From contig SLHA01000016.1 in NCBI GenBank assembly GCA_007136405.1, positions 1-32,344 of the forward strand: a stretch of 32,344 bases of DNA, in the 5' to 3' direction. Position 1 is the first letter of the stretch; the number at the start of each line of letters is the position of its first letter. Both the position numbers and the translations under genes were made by a program. This document shows positions 17,752-26,333 of the stretch, one piece after another. Origin of the DNA: Candidatus Latescibacterota bacterium. GTDB taxonomy: Bacteria > Latescibacterota > UBA2968 > UBA8231. Below the pieces are notes generated by a model that worked only from the letters and a program-made list of their open reading frames with translations, searched no databases and was not told the DNA's origin.

Positions 17752-18174
17752 ATGGCACTGCAAGTAGATCGTGTCGACACGTGGGCCGCCGGTATGGACG
17801 ACCAGCCCGGCGGGTTGGCCGCCAAACTGGAGGCGCTGGCCGCCGCGGGTGTGAACCTGGAGTTCATCATCGCTCGACGAGCGCCGGACAAGCCCGGAAC
17901 CGGCGTGGTCTTCGTCACTCCCATCAAAGGGGCAGCACAGAGCCGCGCCGCCGGCGCTGCCGGTTTCGCCAAGAGCAAGAGTCTGCATACCGTGCGCGTC
18001 GCGGGCACCGATAAACCGGGACTGGCCGCAACGATCACGGCGGCCATCGCGGCCAAGGGGGTGAATCTGCGCGGATTCTCGGCCGCCGTAGTCGGGCGCA
18101 AATTCATCGCCCATATCGCCGTGGACAGCACCGGTGATGCCACCAAGATCGGCCGGATGTTGCGGGCTCTGTAG
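17752..18174 (+). CDS. Tandem ACT-domain protein
   Basis: 140 residues made of two ACT-like halves: residues ~5-65 (DQPGGLAAKLEALAAAGVNL) and ~75-140 (TDKPGLAATITAAIAAKGVN, then LRGFSAA). Each keeps the DxPG loop followed by helix and the GVNL turn, the typical small-ligand site of ACT domains. No catalytic domain is attached, so it is probably an amino-acid-binding regulatory protein. The ATG at 17752 is preceded by AGGAGG with seven-base spacing; longer upstream frames lack ACT similarity. The partner enzyme is not evident: neighbours are a divergent histidine kinase and, after a separate promoter, an isomerase-like gene. Confidence 0.82.
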   Translation: MALQVDRVDTWAAGMDDQPGGLAAKLEALAAAGVNLEFIIARRAPDKPGTGVVFVTPIKGAAQSRAAGAAGFAKSKSLHTVRVAGTDKPGLAATITAAIAAKGVNLRGFSAAVVGRKFIAHIAVDSTGDATKIGRMLRAL

Positions 18175-18702
18175 GTCTCCGGAACATGGCTGCGTCGTTC
18201 CCCAGTCCGAGCACAGTTGCATCCGGCGCTATGCCGTTGCCGCGCGCTCTTCCGGGCGCGGCACCGGGACGAACAGTTCATGTGGGCCGGGCCAACGGCC
18301 GGGGGGTTGCTTGACAGCTCCCCGGTGACGATCTACAATGTGTCGACGCTATTTGATGATGCGTTTAGGCACCTCTCCGCGCACTGCACTGAAGACACAC
18401 TCCTTCTCCAGGCGATCCTGTTCCAGAACTACCAAGGCACCGGTCGACGCGCGGTGGAGCTCTTTCATTCAGATTCGCGACGGTGCGACCCAGGCTTACA
18501 CCCGACGACGGTCTGGCGGGAAAATCGGGCCACCGCGCCCGCTGCGAAGGCAGGAGCCTCGAGCAGATTACCCATGAAGCCAGGCGCGCCGGAATGCAGG
18601 CGCTGGACAGACGCACCGAAGAGGTACGAAAGCGGGTGATCCGGGCCCTGTTACGGCACTACCGCCACGGAGCTCCCGTGACGGCAACGAAAGGAGCGCA
18701 AC
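18175..18702 (+). other. Unassigned 528-base region: promoter and long leader of the isomerase-like gene
   Basis: No open frame here has a ribosome site or recognisable protein. The promoter at 18311-18339 would give a leader of about 357 bases, far longer than others in the window. Just before the ribosome site there is a hairpin: CCG-C-CACGG / CCGTG-A-CGG, one mismatch, loop AGCTC (18662-18684), seven bases upstream of AAGGAG. I could not match the leader to a riboswitch class I know. Confidence 0.5.
18311..18339 (+). promoter_or_regulatory. Near-consensus sigma-70 promoter
   Basis: Exact TTGACA (18311-18316), ideal 17-base spacer, TACAAT (18334-18339). The best promoter match in the window. 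The expected start near 18346 is far upstream of the next gene at 18703. Confidence 0.65.
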
Positions 18703-19530
18703 ATGCGATTGGCCCTCTGCCACTACAGTTTTCATCGGCGGTGGAAGGACGAGAACTGGGATATCGATCGCCTCACTGACGAGGTAGCAGCACTGGAAAT
18801 CGATGGTATCGACTATCATGCCAGGCTGCTGGGTACCCAGGAGGGTACGGTGGACCGAATCCGTCAAGCGCTGAGACGCACCGGGCTTACGCTGGCGGGT
18901 TTCTCGTTGTCGACCAATTTCAACCTTGCCGACAGCCAGGCGTTCGACGCCCATATCGAAGACACCCTGTCCTGGATGCGCCTGGCGGAGACGTTGCAGG
19001 CGCCGGCCTGCCGAATCTTCGGAGGCTCCGCCGACCGCCGGGATCCCAACGCCGTGAAAGAAGGTCTGAAGCGGGTGCTGCATGCGCTGAAGCTGCTGGC
19101 ACCGGAAGCGGAACGCATGGGACTGGTGCTGGCGCTGGAGAACCATGGCGGACTGCCGTGCACCGGCGAAGAACAGGTTCGAGTCATCGAAACCGTCAAC
19201 TCACCGGCGGTGCGCGCCACGGTGGACGTCGGCAACTACATGCAGGGCGGGCAGGATCCTGTGGCTGGCACCCAGGCCGCCGCCCGGTACGCCGCCTATG
19301 TGCACGTCAAGGATAACCGGAAACTGGATGCTCCGGATGAACGCGGCCGTATGCACCAAGCGTGCACCATCGGGGATGGAGCAGTGGACATACCCGCTTG
19401 CCTGAAGGTGCTGCAGACCGCCGGTTTCGACGACTTCGTGGCGCTGGAGTACGAGGGCACGGAACCGGAACAGACCGGCGTACCGCGTAGCGTGGCCTAT
19501 ATGAAACAAGTGCTCGCCGACTTGCGGTAA
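18703..19530 (+). CDS. Sugar phosphate isomerase/epimerase-like TIM-barrel protein (AP endonuclease 2 fold)
   Basis: 275 residues, typical of the xylose-isomerase-like TIM-barrel family. Likely metal ligands are Glu in LVLALENHGG, Asp in RATVDVGN, His in YVHVKDN and Glu in VALEYEG. These enzymes move a carbonyl or invert a stereocentre on a sugar or inositol derivative in the cytosol. The substrate is not known; members in sugar-degrading bacteria often belong to pathways for uncommon sugars. AAGGAG lies six bases before the ATG at 18703. It is driven by its own strong promoter with a long structured leader. Confidence 0.85.
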   Translation: MRLALCHYSFHRRWKDENWDIDRLTDEVAALEIDGIDYHARLLGTQEGTVDRIRQALRRTGLTLAGFSLSTNFNLADSQAFDAHIEDTLSWMRLAETLQAPACRIFGGSADRRDPNAVKEGLKRVLHALKLLAPEAERMGLVLALENHGGLPCTGEEQVRVIETVNSPAVRATVDVGNYMQGGQDPVAGTQAAARYAAYVHVKDNRKLDAPDERGRMHQACTIGDGAVDIPACLKVLQTAGFDDFVALEYEGTEPEQTGVPRSVAYMKQVLADLR

Positions 19531-19636
19531 CCCACTGCGTTCGTTTCATACCTATGGTAGAACGGAAACACACCATGACAGATCCGAAAAGACACGATAA
19601 CCGCAAAGATATGGTAACGCTGAAAGGCAAGTCGAT

Positions 19637-19834
19637 ATGGAGTGCAAGCAGGAGCAGAACCTCGCGCGCTGTACCTGTACGTCGACCACATGTTCCCGCC
19701 GGGGCCTGTGCTGCGATTGTCTGGCCAACCACCTGAGCAACCGGTCGTTTCCCGCCTGTGTCTTCCCGAACGAACTGGCCGGCGACCGTTCCTTTGAGAG
19801 CTTCGCCCGGCTGGTGGCCGCGGGGCAGCTGTAG
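19637..19834 (+). CDS. Small Cys-rich protein, DUF6485-like
   Basis: 65 residues with eight cysteines: Cys3, 12, 14, 19, 25, 26, 28 and 41. The start MECKQEQNLARCTCTSTTC, then GLCCDC, FPACVFP and SFESFARLV match my memory of the DUF6485 family, small proteins of anaerobes with a conserved MEC...ARCxCTxxxC pattern. The cysteines suggest zinc or Fe-S binding; no function is known. AAAGG lies about ten bases before the ATG. It follows the isomerase-like gene by 106 bases. Confidence 0.8.
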   Translation: MECKQEQNLARCTCTSTTCSRRGLCCDCLANHLSNRSFPACVFPNELAGDRSFESFARLVAAGQL

Positions 19835-19856
19835 GTAACGGGCGGAAACCGATACC
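19834..19856 (+). terminator. Possible weak terminator hairpin after the DUF6485-like gene
   Basis: GGTAACGG / CCGATACC (one mismatch) with a seven-base loop, starting in the stop codon. No U-tract. Confidence 0.25.
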
Positions 19857-19938
19857 CGGTTGCGGCTGCCATCCTGGCGTTCGCCACACCCTTCATCACT
19901 GGATGTATTTCGTGCCGGCAACTCATTCTTCCATATCC

Positions 19939-20178
19939 ATGACCCACAGCCTGCCGGACGCGTCCCGGCTGTCGTCTCCAGGCCCGCTTTCGGTTCCGGT
20001 TCCGGCGCTGCAAAAACACCGGTTCTTCCGGTGGCGCGACCGGCAGTGTCTGCAGGGCCGGCGTGACTGGCAGGGCCGGCAGCGTCACCAGGACTGGCGT
20101 CACCGGCTGGACCAACCCGGCCACCGGTTCAACCTGCCTGCGCACCACCAACATCCCCGCCTGGACCAGCGCGTATGA
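19939..20178 (+). CDS. Doubtful small ORF overlapping the helicase start
   Basis: 79 codons from ATG 19939 to a TGA that overlaps the helicase ATG as ATGA. The protein is rich in Arg, Gln, Trp and His ([17 protein letters not shown]) and is encoded by imperfect DNA repeats around GCAGGGCCGGC. There is no clear ribosome site and no family I recognise. The stop-start overlap is the only sign of a real gene, so noncoding repeat DNA remains the likelier reading. Otherwise nothing is seen in 19857-20174. Confidence 0.2.
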   Translation: MTHSLPDASRLSSPGPLSVPVPALQKHRFFRWRDRQCLQGRRDWQGRQRHQDWRHRLDQPGHRFNLPAHHQHPRLDQRV

Positions 20179-22847
20179 CGGTGACGCTGGCGGACCTCAT
20201 TCCGCAGACTGAAGGACAGGACAACGATACGCTGCTGGGGATCTTCCTCGACTACGTCGAATCCCGGCGGCTGACCCTGTACCCAGCCCAGGAACAGGCT
20301 ATTCTGGAACTGTATGCCGGGCGCAATGTCATCCTCGGCACCCCCACCGGTTCGGGCAAGTCGCTGGTGGCCACGGCGCTGCACTTTCAATCCCTGGCTC
20401 ACGGCCGGCGCTCGGTGTATACCTCTCCGATCAAGGCCCTGGTCAACGAGAAATGGATGGCGTTGTGCCGCGACTTCGGCCCCCGCAACGTGGGGCTGTG
20501 CACCGGTGATGCCACCGTCAACCGTGACGCGCCCATACTCTGCTGCACGGCCGAAGTCCTGGCGAACATCGCCCTGCGTCAGGGCGCCGCTGCCGAGGTG
20601 GACGACGCCATCCTGGACGAGTTTCACTGGTATGCGGACCGGGATCGCGGCGTAGCCTGGCAGGTTCCCCTGCTGACGTTGCCACAGGCCCGTTTCCTGC
20701 TCATGTCCGCCACGCTCGGGGACACCTATTTCTTCGAAAAGGAACTGCAGCGGCGCACCGGCCACACCACCGTCAGCGTGAAGTCCAGAGAACGGCCCGT
20801 GCCGCTGGATTTCGCCTATTCCCTCAGCCCCCTGGCCCACACCCTGGGGAAACTGGTGGATGACGCCAAGGCACCCGTGTACGTGGTCCACTTCACCCAA
20901 CGTGAGGCTGCCGAAAACGCCCAGGCGTTCACCAGCATCAATGTCTGTTCGCGGGCGGAGAAAGCCGCCCTGGCGGAGGAACTGACCGGGTTCCGTTTCA
21001 CCAGCCCGTACGGGAAGGACATCCGCCGCTGGTTACGGCACGGCATCGGCGTGCACCACGCCGGGCTGCTGCCCAAATACCGCGTCCTGGTCGAGCAACT
21101 GGCACAGAAGGGACTGCTGAAAATCATCTGCGGCACGGATACGCTGGGCGTGGGCATCAACGTGCCCATACGCACCGTGCTGTTTACCCGGCTGTGCAAA
21201 TACGACGGCGAGAAGACAGCCATCCTCAGCGCCCGGGATTTCCACCAGATCAGCGGCCGGGCCGGCCGCAAGGGCTTCGACGACAAGGGATGGGTGGTGG
21301 CCCAGGCGCCCGAACACGTCATCGAAAACCTGAAACAACAGGAGAAGACGGCCCGGGGAAAAAAGAAGCCCGCCAAACGCCGCCCCCCGGAACGCAACTT
21401 CCTGCGTTGGGACGAGCAGACTTTCCAGCGGCTGGTGGCGGCCACTCCGGAACAGCTCACCTCGCAGTTCCAGGTATCCCACGGCATGCTGCTGCACGTT
21501 CTCAGTCGCCCCGAAGACGGCTGCCGTGCCATGCGGGACCTGATCCGCGTCTGCCATGACTCGGCGGAGCGCAAGAAAACACACCGGCGGCGGGCCTGGC
21601 AGTTGTTCCGCTCTCTGGTGGAGCGCGGTATCGTCCAGATCCTGCCGCCCGGCACTTATGCGGAGGGCCGCAAACTGCAGGTCAACGTGGAACTGCAGGA
21701 CGACTTCTCCATGGACCAGACGTTGTCGCTCTACCTGCTGGAGACCATACAACTGGTCGACCCCGAGCAGGAAGACTACGCTCTGGTGGTGCTGACGCTG
21801 GTGGAATCCATCCTGGAGGATCCGGACATCATCCTGCGCAAGCAACTGGACCGGATCAAGGGTCGCGCCATCGCGGAGATGAAGATGCAGGGGATTGATT
21901 ATGACGAGCGCATGGCCGCGCTGGAGGAGCTGGAGTATCCCAAGCCTCACCGGGAGTTTATCTACGATACCTTCAACGACTTCGCCGACCGGCATCCGTG
22001 GGTGGGACAGGAGAATATCCGTCCCAAATCGATCGCCCGGGAGATGTTCGAATCCTTCTACTCCTTCGCGGACTATGTCCGTTCGTACGAACTGCAGCGC
22101 AGCGAAGGACTGCTGCTCCGGCATCTGCACAGTGCTTACAAAACCCTGGCGCATACGGTGCCGGATAACGCCAAGGACGACCAGCTGCGCGAAATCGAGC
22201 TCTATCTGAGCGAGACCATTCGTCTGGCGGATTCGAGTTTGCTGGAGGAATGGGAGAAGATGATCGATCCGTCCTTCGCGCTTCCGGAGAACGGAGATCA
22301 GCCGGTGTACGGCCCGGGCTCCAGCCGGCCGGACGTCACGGCGGACGCGACGGCGTTCACCGCGGCCATCCGCACCCGGGTGTTCGCCTTCCTGCGGGCG
22401 GTAGCCGACGGTGATCACGCGCAGGCGCTGGAGATCATCGGCATCGATTGTGCGGATCCGGCCGATGGCGGGGCGCGGCTCGACGGCACCGAAAGCGGCC
22501 GGGCAGCCGGCGGCTTTGGAGACGATGACGACCATGTCGTCGTCGACAGCGGCGGCGGGGACGGCGGCAGCGGCAGCGCAGGCCCGGAGTGGACCAGCAG
22601 GAAACTGGCCGCCATCATGCCGGCTTATCTGGAGGAGCACGAGCGCCTGCGCTTCGATCCGGAAGCCCGCAATCTGCGTCACACCCATGTGCGCGCGAAT
22701 GAGGACGGCCAGACGTTGAACGTGCAGCAGATGCTGGTCGACCCGGAAGGGCACAATGACTGGGTTGCCGAATTCGAGATCGACCTGGCGCAGTCGCGCG
22801 AACGACAGGAACCGGTGTTGGGGCTGGTGCGCGTGGGCCCCTTGTAG
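20175..22847 (+). CDS. Ski2-like superfamily 2 helicase, DUF3516 type
   Basis: 890 residues. Seen motifs: Q-like [10 protein letters not shown], Walker [10 protein letters not shown] (55-63), motif Ia APIK-like [11 protein letters not shown], Walker B variant DEFH (148-151), motif III LMSATLG, and motif [12 protein letters not shown]. The start [10 protein letters not shown] and the C-terminal half match the DUF3516 helicases best known from actinobacteria; about 60 C-terminal residues include an acidic and glycine-rich spacer ([19 protein letters not shown]). A basic insert ([18 protein letters not shown]) follows the helicase core. It probably unwinds RNA or structured nucleic acid using ATP; the target is unknown. 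The ribosome site is weak, consistent with its ATGA junction to an upstream frame. A MBL-fold gene follows. Confidence 0.9.
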   Translation: MTVTLADLIPQTEGQDNDTLLGIFLDYVESRRLTLYPAQEQAILELYAGRNVILGTPTGSGKSLVATALHFQSLAHGRRSVYTSPIKALVNEKWMALCRDFGPRNVGLCTGDATVNRDAPILCCTAEVLANIALRQGAAAEVDDAILDEFHWYADRDRGVAWQVPLLTLPQARFLLMSATLGDTYFFEKELQRRTGHTTVSVKSRERPVPLDFAYSLSPLAHTLGKLVDDAKAPVYVVHFTQREAAENAQAFTSINVCSRAEKAALAEELTGFRFTSPYGKDIRRWLRHGIGVHHAGLLPKYRVLVEQLAQKGLLKIICGTDTLGVGINVPIRTVLFTRLCKYDGEKTAILSARDFHQISGRAGRKGFDDKGWVVAQAPEHVIENLKQQEKTARGKKKPAKRRPPERNFLRWDEQTFQRLVAATPEQLTSQFQVSHGMLLHVLSRPEDGCRAMRDLIRVCHDSAERKKTHRRRAWQLFRSLVERGIVQILPPGTYAEGRKLQVNVELQDDFSMDQTLSLYLLETIQLVDPEQEDYALVVLTLVESILEDPDIILRKQLDRIKGRAIAEMKMQGIDYDERMAALEELEYPKPHREFIYDTFNDFADRHPWVGQENIRPKSIAREMFESFYSFADYVRSYELQRSEGLLLRHLHSAYKTLAHTVPDNAKDDQLREIELYLSETIRLADSSLLEEWEKMIDPSFALPENGDQPVYGPGSSRPDVTADATAFTAAIRTRVFAFLRAVADGDHAQALEIIGIDCADPADGGARLDGTESGRAAGGFGDDDDHVVVDSGGGDGGSGSAGPEWTSRKLAAIMPAYLEEHERLRFDPEARNLRHTHVRANEDGQTLNVQQMLVDPEGHNDWVAEFEIDLAQSRERQEPVLGLVRVGPL

Positions 22848-22853
22848 GGGTCA

Positions 22854-22870
22854 GGCCAGGTGCCCTGGCC
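22854..22870. terminator. Hairpin between helicase and MBL-fold genes
   Basis: Perfect 7-bp stem GGCCAGG / CCTGGCC with a three-base loop, six bases after the helicase stop. There is no U-tract, so it may equally be an mRNA-processing or stabilising element. Confidence 0.35.
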
Positions 22871-22911
22871 CGGTCGCTGGCTCGGGTGACATGACGGATG
22901 GATGTTGACGC

Positions 22912-23820
22912 ATGAACGATCTGAAGCATATCGAGGCAGCACGGACAGCGTTCTACGGTGACTACCTGGCGCGCTGGCAGGCCATGATCGACGCCTGGCG
23001 GCGTCCCGCCGCGTCGCCGAAGATGTGGCTGATGTATGCCGCCAATTACCTGTTCAACACCGGCGGGGTGCGCTGGGCGCTGGATCCGCTGCGCCCGAAC
23101 CGGCTGTTGCCCGATCTTCCCGTCGAGGTACCCACAGAAGCGCTGCGGGAACTGTCCTTCGTGCTGCTCACGCACAGTCATACCGACCACTACGATCCAG
23201 ACCTGCTGCGGACGCTGAGCGGCAGCCGGGTGCGTTTCGTCGTCCCCGAACCCATGCTGGAGCAGTTCGATGCTCAGGTTCATCCGGATCCAGACCAGAT
23301 CGTCGTGGCCCGGTCAGGTTCGCCATTGACGCTGGATGGCGTCCGAATCGAACCGTTCAACGGCTGGCATTGGGCGCAGCAACCGGACGGACGACGCACA
23401 GGTATGGACGCCACCGGCTACCGGGTCTGGGTGGCCGGCGCCCACTGGCTCTTTCCCGGTGATGTCCGGACCTATCGTCCGGATGCTCTGAAGCCTTATG
23501 CGCCAGTGGATTGTCTGTTTGCCCATCTGTGGCTGGGGCGCGGATGCGCCCTGATACGGCAGCCGCCGTTGTGCCAGGCGTTCGTGGACTTCGTGCTGGC
23601 GTGCAGGCCGCGGACCCTGGTGCTGAGTCACTTGTACGAGCTTTCCCGCCAACCGGAAGATATGTGGCACCGGCGCCACGCAGACATGATCCGGGCGCAT
23701 GACGCCATGACCAACGCGTCCATACGCCTGCTGGCGCCAGCGGTCGGCGACGGGCTGGCCTGGGGAGACGAAGGCCCGCAAGCCATCTTGGAACCGAGTC
23801 GGGTAAGCCGAGTCGGGTAA
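22912..23820 (+). CDS. Metallo-beta-lactamase-fold hydrolase
   Basis: 302 residues. The metal motif is THSHTDHYD (His88, His90, Asp92, His93); later ligands are likely Asp in WLFPGDVR and His in LVLSHLYEL. This is the UlaG-like/Zn-dependent branch of the MBL fold, with an N-terminal helical extension (~40 residues) and the sequence LFNTGGVRWALDPL. It could hydrolyse a phosphodiester, lactone or thioester; the substrate is unknown. It follows the helicase by 64 bases. The 3' end consists of a 14-bp tandem duplication that carries the stop codon. Confidence 0.82.
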   Translation: MNDLKHIEAARTAFYGDYLARWQAMIDAWRRPAASPKMWLMYAANYLFNTGGVRWALDPLRPNRLLPDLPVEVPTEALRELSFVLLTHSHTDHYDPDLLRTLSGSRVRFVVPEPMLEQFDAQVHPDPDQIVVARSGSPLTLDGVRIEPFNGWHWAQQPDGRRTGMDATGYRVWVAGAHWLFPGDVRTYRPDALKPYAPVDCLFAHLWLGRGCALIRQPPLCQAFVDFVLACRPRTLVLSHLYELSRQPEDMWHRRHADMIRAHDAMTNASIRLLAPAVGDGLAWGDEGPQAILEPSRVSRVG

Positions 23821-23823
23821 GCC
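23796..23823 (+). repeat. 14-bp perfect tandem duplication at the 3' end of the MBL gene
   Basis: GAGTCGGGTAAGCC occurs at 23796-23809 and 23810-23823. Because 14 is not a multiple of three, TAA is in frame only in the second copy, so the last residues (VSRVG) derive from the duplication. A GAGCAGGG remnant follows. Confidence 0.8.
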
Positions 23824-23903
23824 GAGCAGGGCGAGGCGGTTCGGTCGAGCCGAGTTCCGTTAGCTGCCTTGCGGGAGCACCGCCACTCAGACCGGATTTC
23901 CGC

Positions 23904-26333
23904 ATGCGGCACTTGCCACGACATACCTGGGCGGTACTGGCTCTGGGCATCATCAGCCAGCTCGGGCAGATCGTCTTGTTGCGCGAGCTGCTGATGGTGT
24001 TTCACGGTAACGAGCTGTCCATCGGCATCATACTGGCTGCCTGGATGACCTGGGTGGGTATCGGTAGCCGGTTCAGCGGTGTGCTTCTGGACCGCTGCAG
24101 CCGCACGGCGCCGCTGCTGGCACTCACCTCAGCCGGGATCCTGGCGGGCCTGCCGGCTACCGTCCTGGCGATCCGGTCGCTGCGCGGATTCTTCGACGTA
24201 ACCGCCGGCGCGCACCTTACCCTGGTGCAGATGACGGTGTCCTCTCTGGTGGTCACCGCGCCGGTCTGTCTGTTGCTCGGTCTCCAGTTCGTTCTGCTGG
24301 CCCGTATATGGCGGGAGACGGAGACCGCGACAGACACCAGGGGCGCCGCCCGGACCTACATCGGTGAGGCCGCGGGCAACGCCCTGGGCGGACTGCTGTT
24401 CACCTTCCTGCTCGCCCAGCGCCTGAGCTCTTTTCATATCGCCGTGGCGGCAGGCATCCTGATGCCCGCAGCGGTATGGTGGTGGACGCGGCCGAAAGCG
24501 GATGCGAGCGACCGCATGAGCACGGCATCGCGCGCGGCGATCGCTCTCCTGGTAGCACTGCCCGTATTGTTATGGCCGCTTCTCGGCGCCTTGGATCAGT
24601 GGGCCCACCGGCTGCAATGGCGGCTGTTTTCCCCGGAGTACCGGTTGGTGGAGACACGGGAATCCCGCTACGGTACGATTGCCGTAATCCAGCGGGGCGA
24701 TCAGCACAGTTTCTTCCAGAGCAGTCAACTGCTCTTCAGCACCTCCGGGCGGCCCGAGGCGGCGTCATCCCTGGAGGAACAGGAAGCAGCGGTATTCGCC
24801 CACCTCTCCCTGGTGCAGCACGGCAACCCGCAGGACATCCTCCTGCTGGGCGGTGGATTACGCGGCACTCTGAGAGAAATCACCAGACATGGGGTCCGCT
24901 CCATCGACTATGTCGAACTGGATGAGGAATTGACCTCCGCAGCCCGGCCCTACCTGCCCGCCGGCACGCTGGAGGCTCTGAACGATCCCCGTGTGAAAGT
25001 GCAGCACATGGACGGCAGAGTGTTCGTCAAAAGCACTGAACGCACTTACGACATGGTCATCGTCGACATGCCCTGCCCATCCACTGCCGCTTTGAACCGG
25101 TTCTACACCGAGCAATTTTTTCGGGAAGCCAGGGCCCGCCTGAATCCCGGCGGCGTGCTGGTCACCAGCGTTGCATCCACCGCGGACCTGCGCGAATCCG
25201 CCGTGGCCAACCGCAACGCCACACTGTACCACACGCTCAGCCGCGTCTTCACTCACGTATTGCCGGCGGGTGAGCGCCTGTTGATGTATTTCGCCACCGA
25301 CACTCCCGGCCAGGTGTCCGTCGATGTTCCGGTGTTGGAGGACCGCTTCCAGCATCGCGGCATCCAGACAGCCGCCTTCTCGCCACGCCACTTCGCCACT
25401 ATTCTGCAGGATGCGCAGGTGCGCCGGGTGAACTGGGTGTTGCGGCATCACGGCCGGGACGCGCGGGCCCACCTGCAGCCCCCTGCCCACGGCCCGCTCT
25501 TTCCCGGGCCGGTCGATGCGTTGGCGGAGGCGGAGAAGGATCTGCCGCCGGTCTATGAACGTTATTTCATCAATTCTGATCTCAAACCCATCGCATACTA
25601 CTACACGCTGGTATTCGCCGACATGCAGACCGGTCCGACACGTCCATCGGCGTTGCGCTGGCTGATTCACGTACAGCGATGGTGGATATGGCCGGTACTC
25701 GGCGCCGCGCTGGTTACGGCCGCGGTCCTGCGCCGCGCGGCAGTCAGCCAGGCACCGGGATTCGCCCTTCATGCTGCCGTGTTCACTACCGGACTATCGA
25801 CGATGACCTTACAGATCGTCCTGCTGTTTGCCTTTCAGAGCATATACGGCTTTGTCTACGAGATGGTGGGTTTGATCGTGGCCCTGTTCATGGGTGGCCT
25901 GGCGCTGGGCGCCGCTGCCTCGCAGCGCTGGGTGCACAACAAGTCCAGTATGATGACCCTGGCGATCGTGCAATTGCTCATCGCGGTCTTTGCTGCCGTG
26001 ATAGGCGCAAGCCTGCACTGGTCGACAGGTCTGGATTCGGCCCGTTTCGTCTTTGCCGTGTTCGCGATGATGACGTTTGGCGCGGGTGTACTGAACGGCG
26101 TCGACTTCCCGTTGGCTACAGCCTGTTGCCTGCGTCTGCGCAGGAACCCGGATCAGTCTACCGGCATCATCTATGGAATCGAACTGTTCGGAGCGTGCGC
26201 GGGCGCTTTGCTGGCCAGCGTCGTCCTCGCCCCGGTGCTGGGGCTGGTCGCCTGTTGCCTCCTGGCGGCACTGGCGAATGCCGGTGCCTGCTGCATACTA
26301 CTCCTTTGCGGGAGAAACGTAGCTTATGGATGA
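23904..26333 (+). CDS. Integral membrane protein with internal spermidine-synthase-like domain
   Basis: 809 residues. About seven membrane segments (10-240), a soluble domain (~250-540), then six or seven more segments (585-800). The soluble part has the class I methyltransferase/spermidine synthase features DILLLGGGLRGTLREI, SIDYVELDEEL, DPRVKVQHMDGRVFV and YDMVIVDMPCPSTAALNRFY. The last motif is typical of fused spermidine-synthase/MFS-like proteins. It probably transfers an aminopropyl group, or another group from a SAM derivative, at or across the membrane; real polyamine synthesis is unproven for this family. The ribosome site is poor. It overlaps the next gene, a Tat-tagged radical SAM protein, by eight bases, which argues for a shared role. 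Confidence 0.85.
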   Translation: MRHLPRHTWAVLALGIISQLGQIVLLRELLMVFHGNELSIGIILAAWMTWVGIGSRFSGVLLDRCSRTAPLLALTSAGILAGLPATVLAIRSLRGFFDVTAGAHLTLVQMTVSSLVVTAPVCLLLGLQFVLLARIWRETETATDTRGAARTYIGEAAGNALGGLLFTFLLAQRLSSFHIAVAAGILMPAAVWWWTRPKADASDRMSTASRAAIALLVALPVLLWPLLGALDQWAHRLQWRLFSPEYRLVETRESRYGTIAVIQRGDQHSFFQSSQLLFSTSGRPEAASSLEEQEAAVFAHLSLVQHGNPQDILLLGGGLRGTLREITRHGVRSIDYVELDEELTSAARPYLPAGTLEALNDPRVKVQHMDGRVFVKSTERTYDMVIVDMPCPSTAALNRFYTEQFFREARARLNPGGVLVTSVASTADLRESAVANRNATLYHTLSRVFTHVLPAGERLLMYFATDTPGQVSVDVPVLEDRFQHRGIQTAAFSPRHFATILQDAQVRRVNWVLRHHGRDARAHLQPPAHGPLFPGPVDALAEAEKDLPPVYERYFINSDLKPIAYYYTLVFADMQTGPTRPSALRWLIHVQRWWIWPVLGAALVTAAVLRRAAVSQAPGFALHAAVFTTGLSTMTLQIVLLFAFQSIYGFVYEMVGLIVALFMGGLALGAAASQRWVHNKSSMMTLAIVQLLIAVFAAVIGASLHWSTGLDSARFVFAVFAMMTFGAGVLNGVDFPLATACCLRLRRNPDQSTGIIYGIELFGACAGALLASVVLAPVLGLVACCLLAALANAGACCILLLCGRNVAYG

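Noticed and set aside
18217-18639. 140-codon frame in the long leader region
   Set aside because: It starts upstream of the strong promoter, has no ribosome site and an irregular composition; a broken gene could not be excluded but no family match was seen.
21033-22754. 573-codon open frame on the minus strand
   Set aside because: It lies wholly inside the helicase gene, which has complete motifs; no protein family signal in the minus frame.
23826-23865. Inverted repeat (CGGTTCG / CGAGCCG) as a terminator after the MBL gene
   Set aside because: The loop would be only two bases and no U-tract follows.
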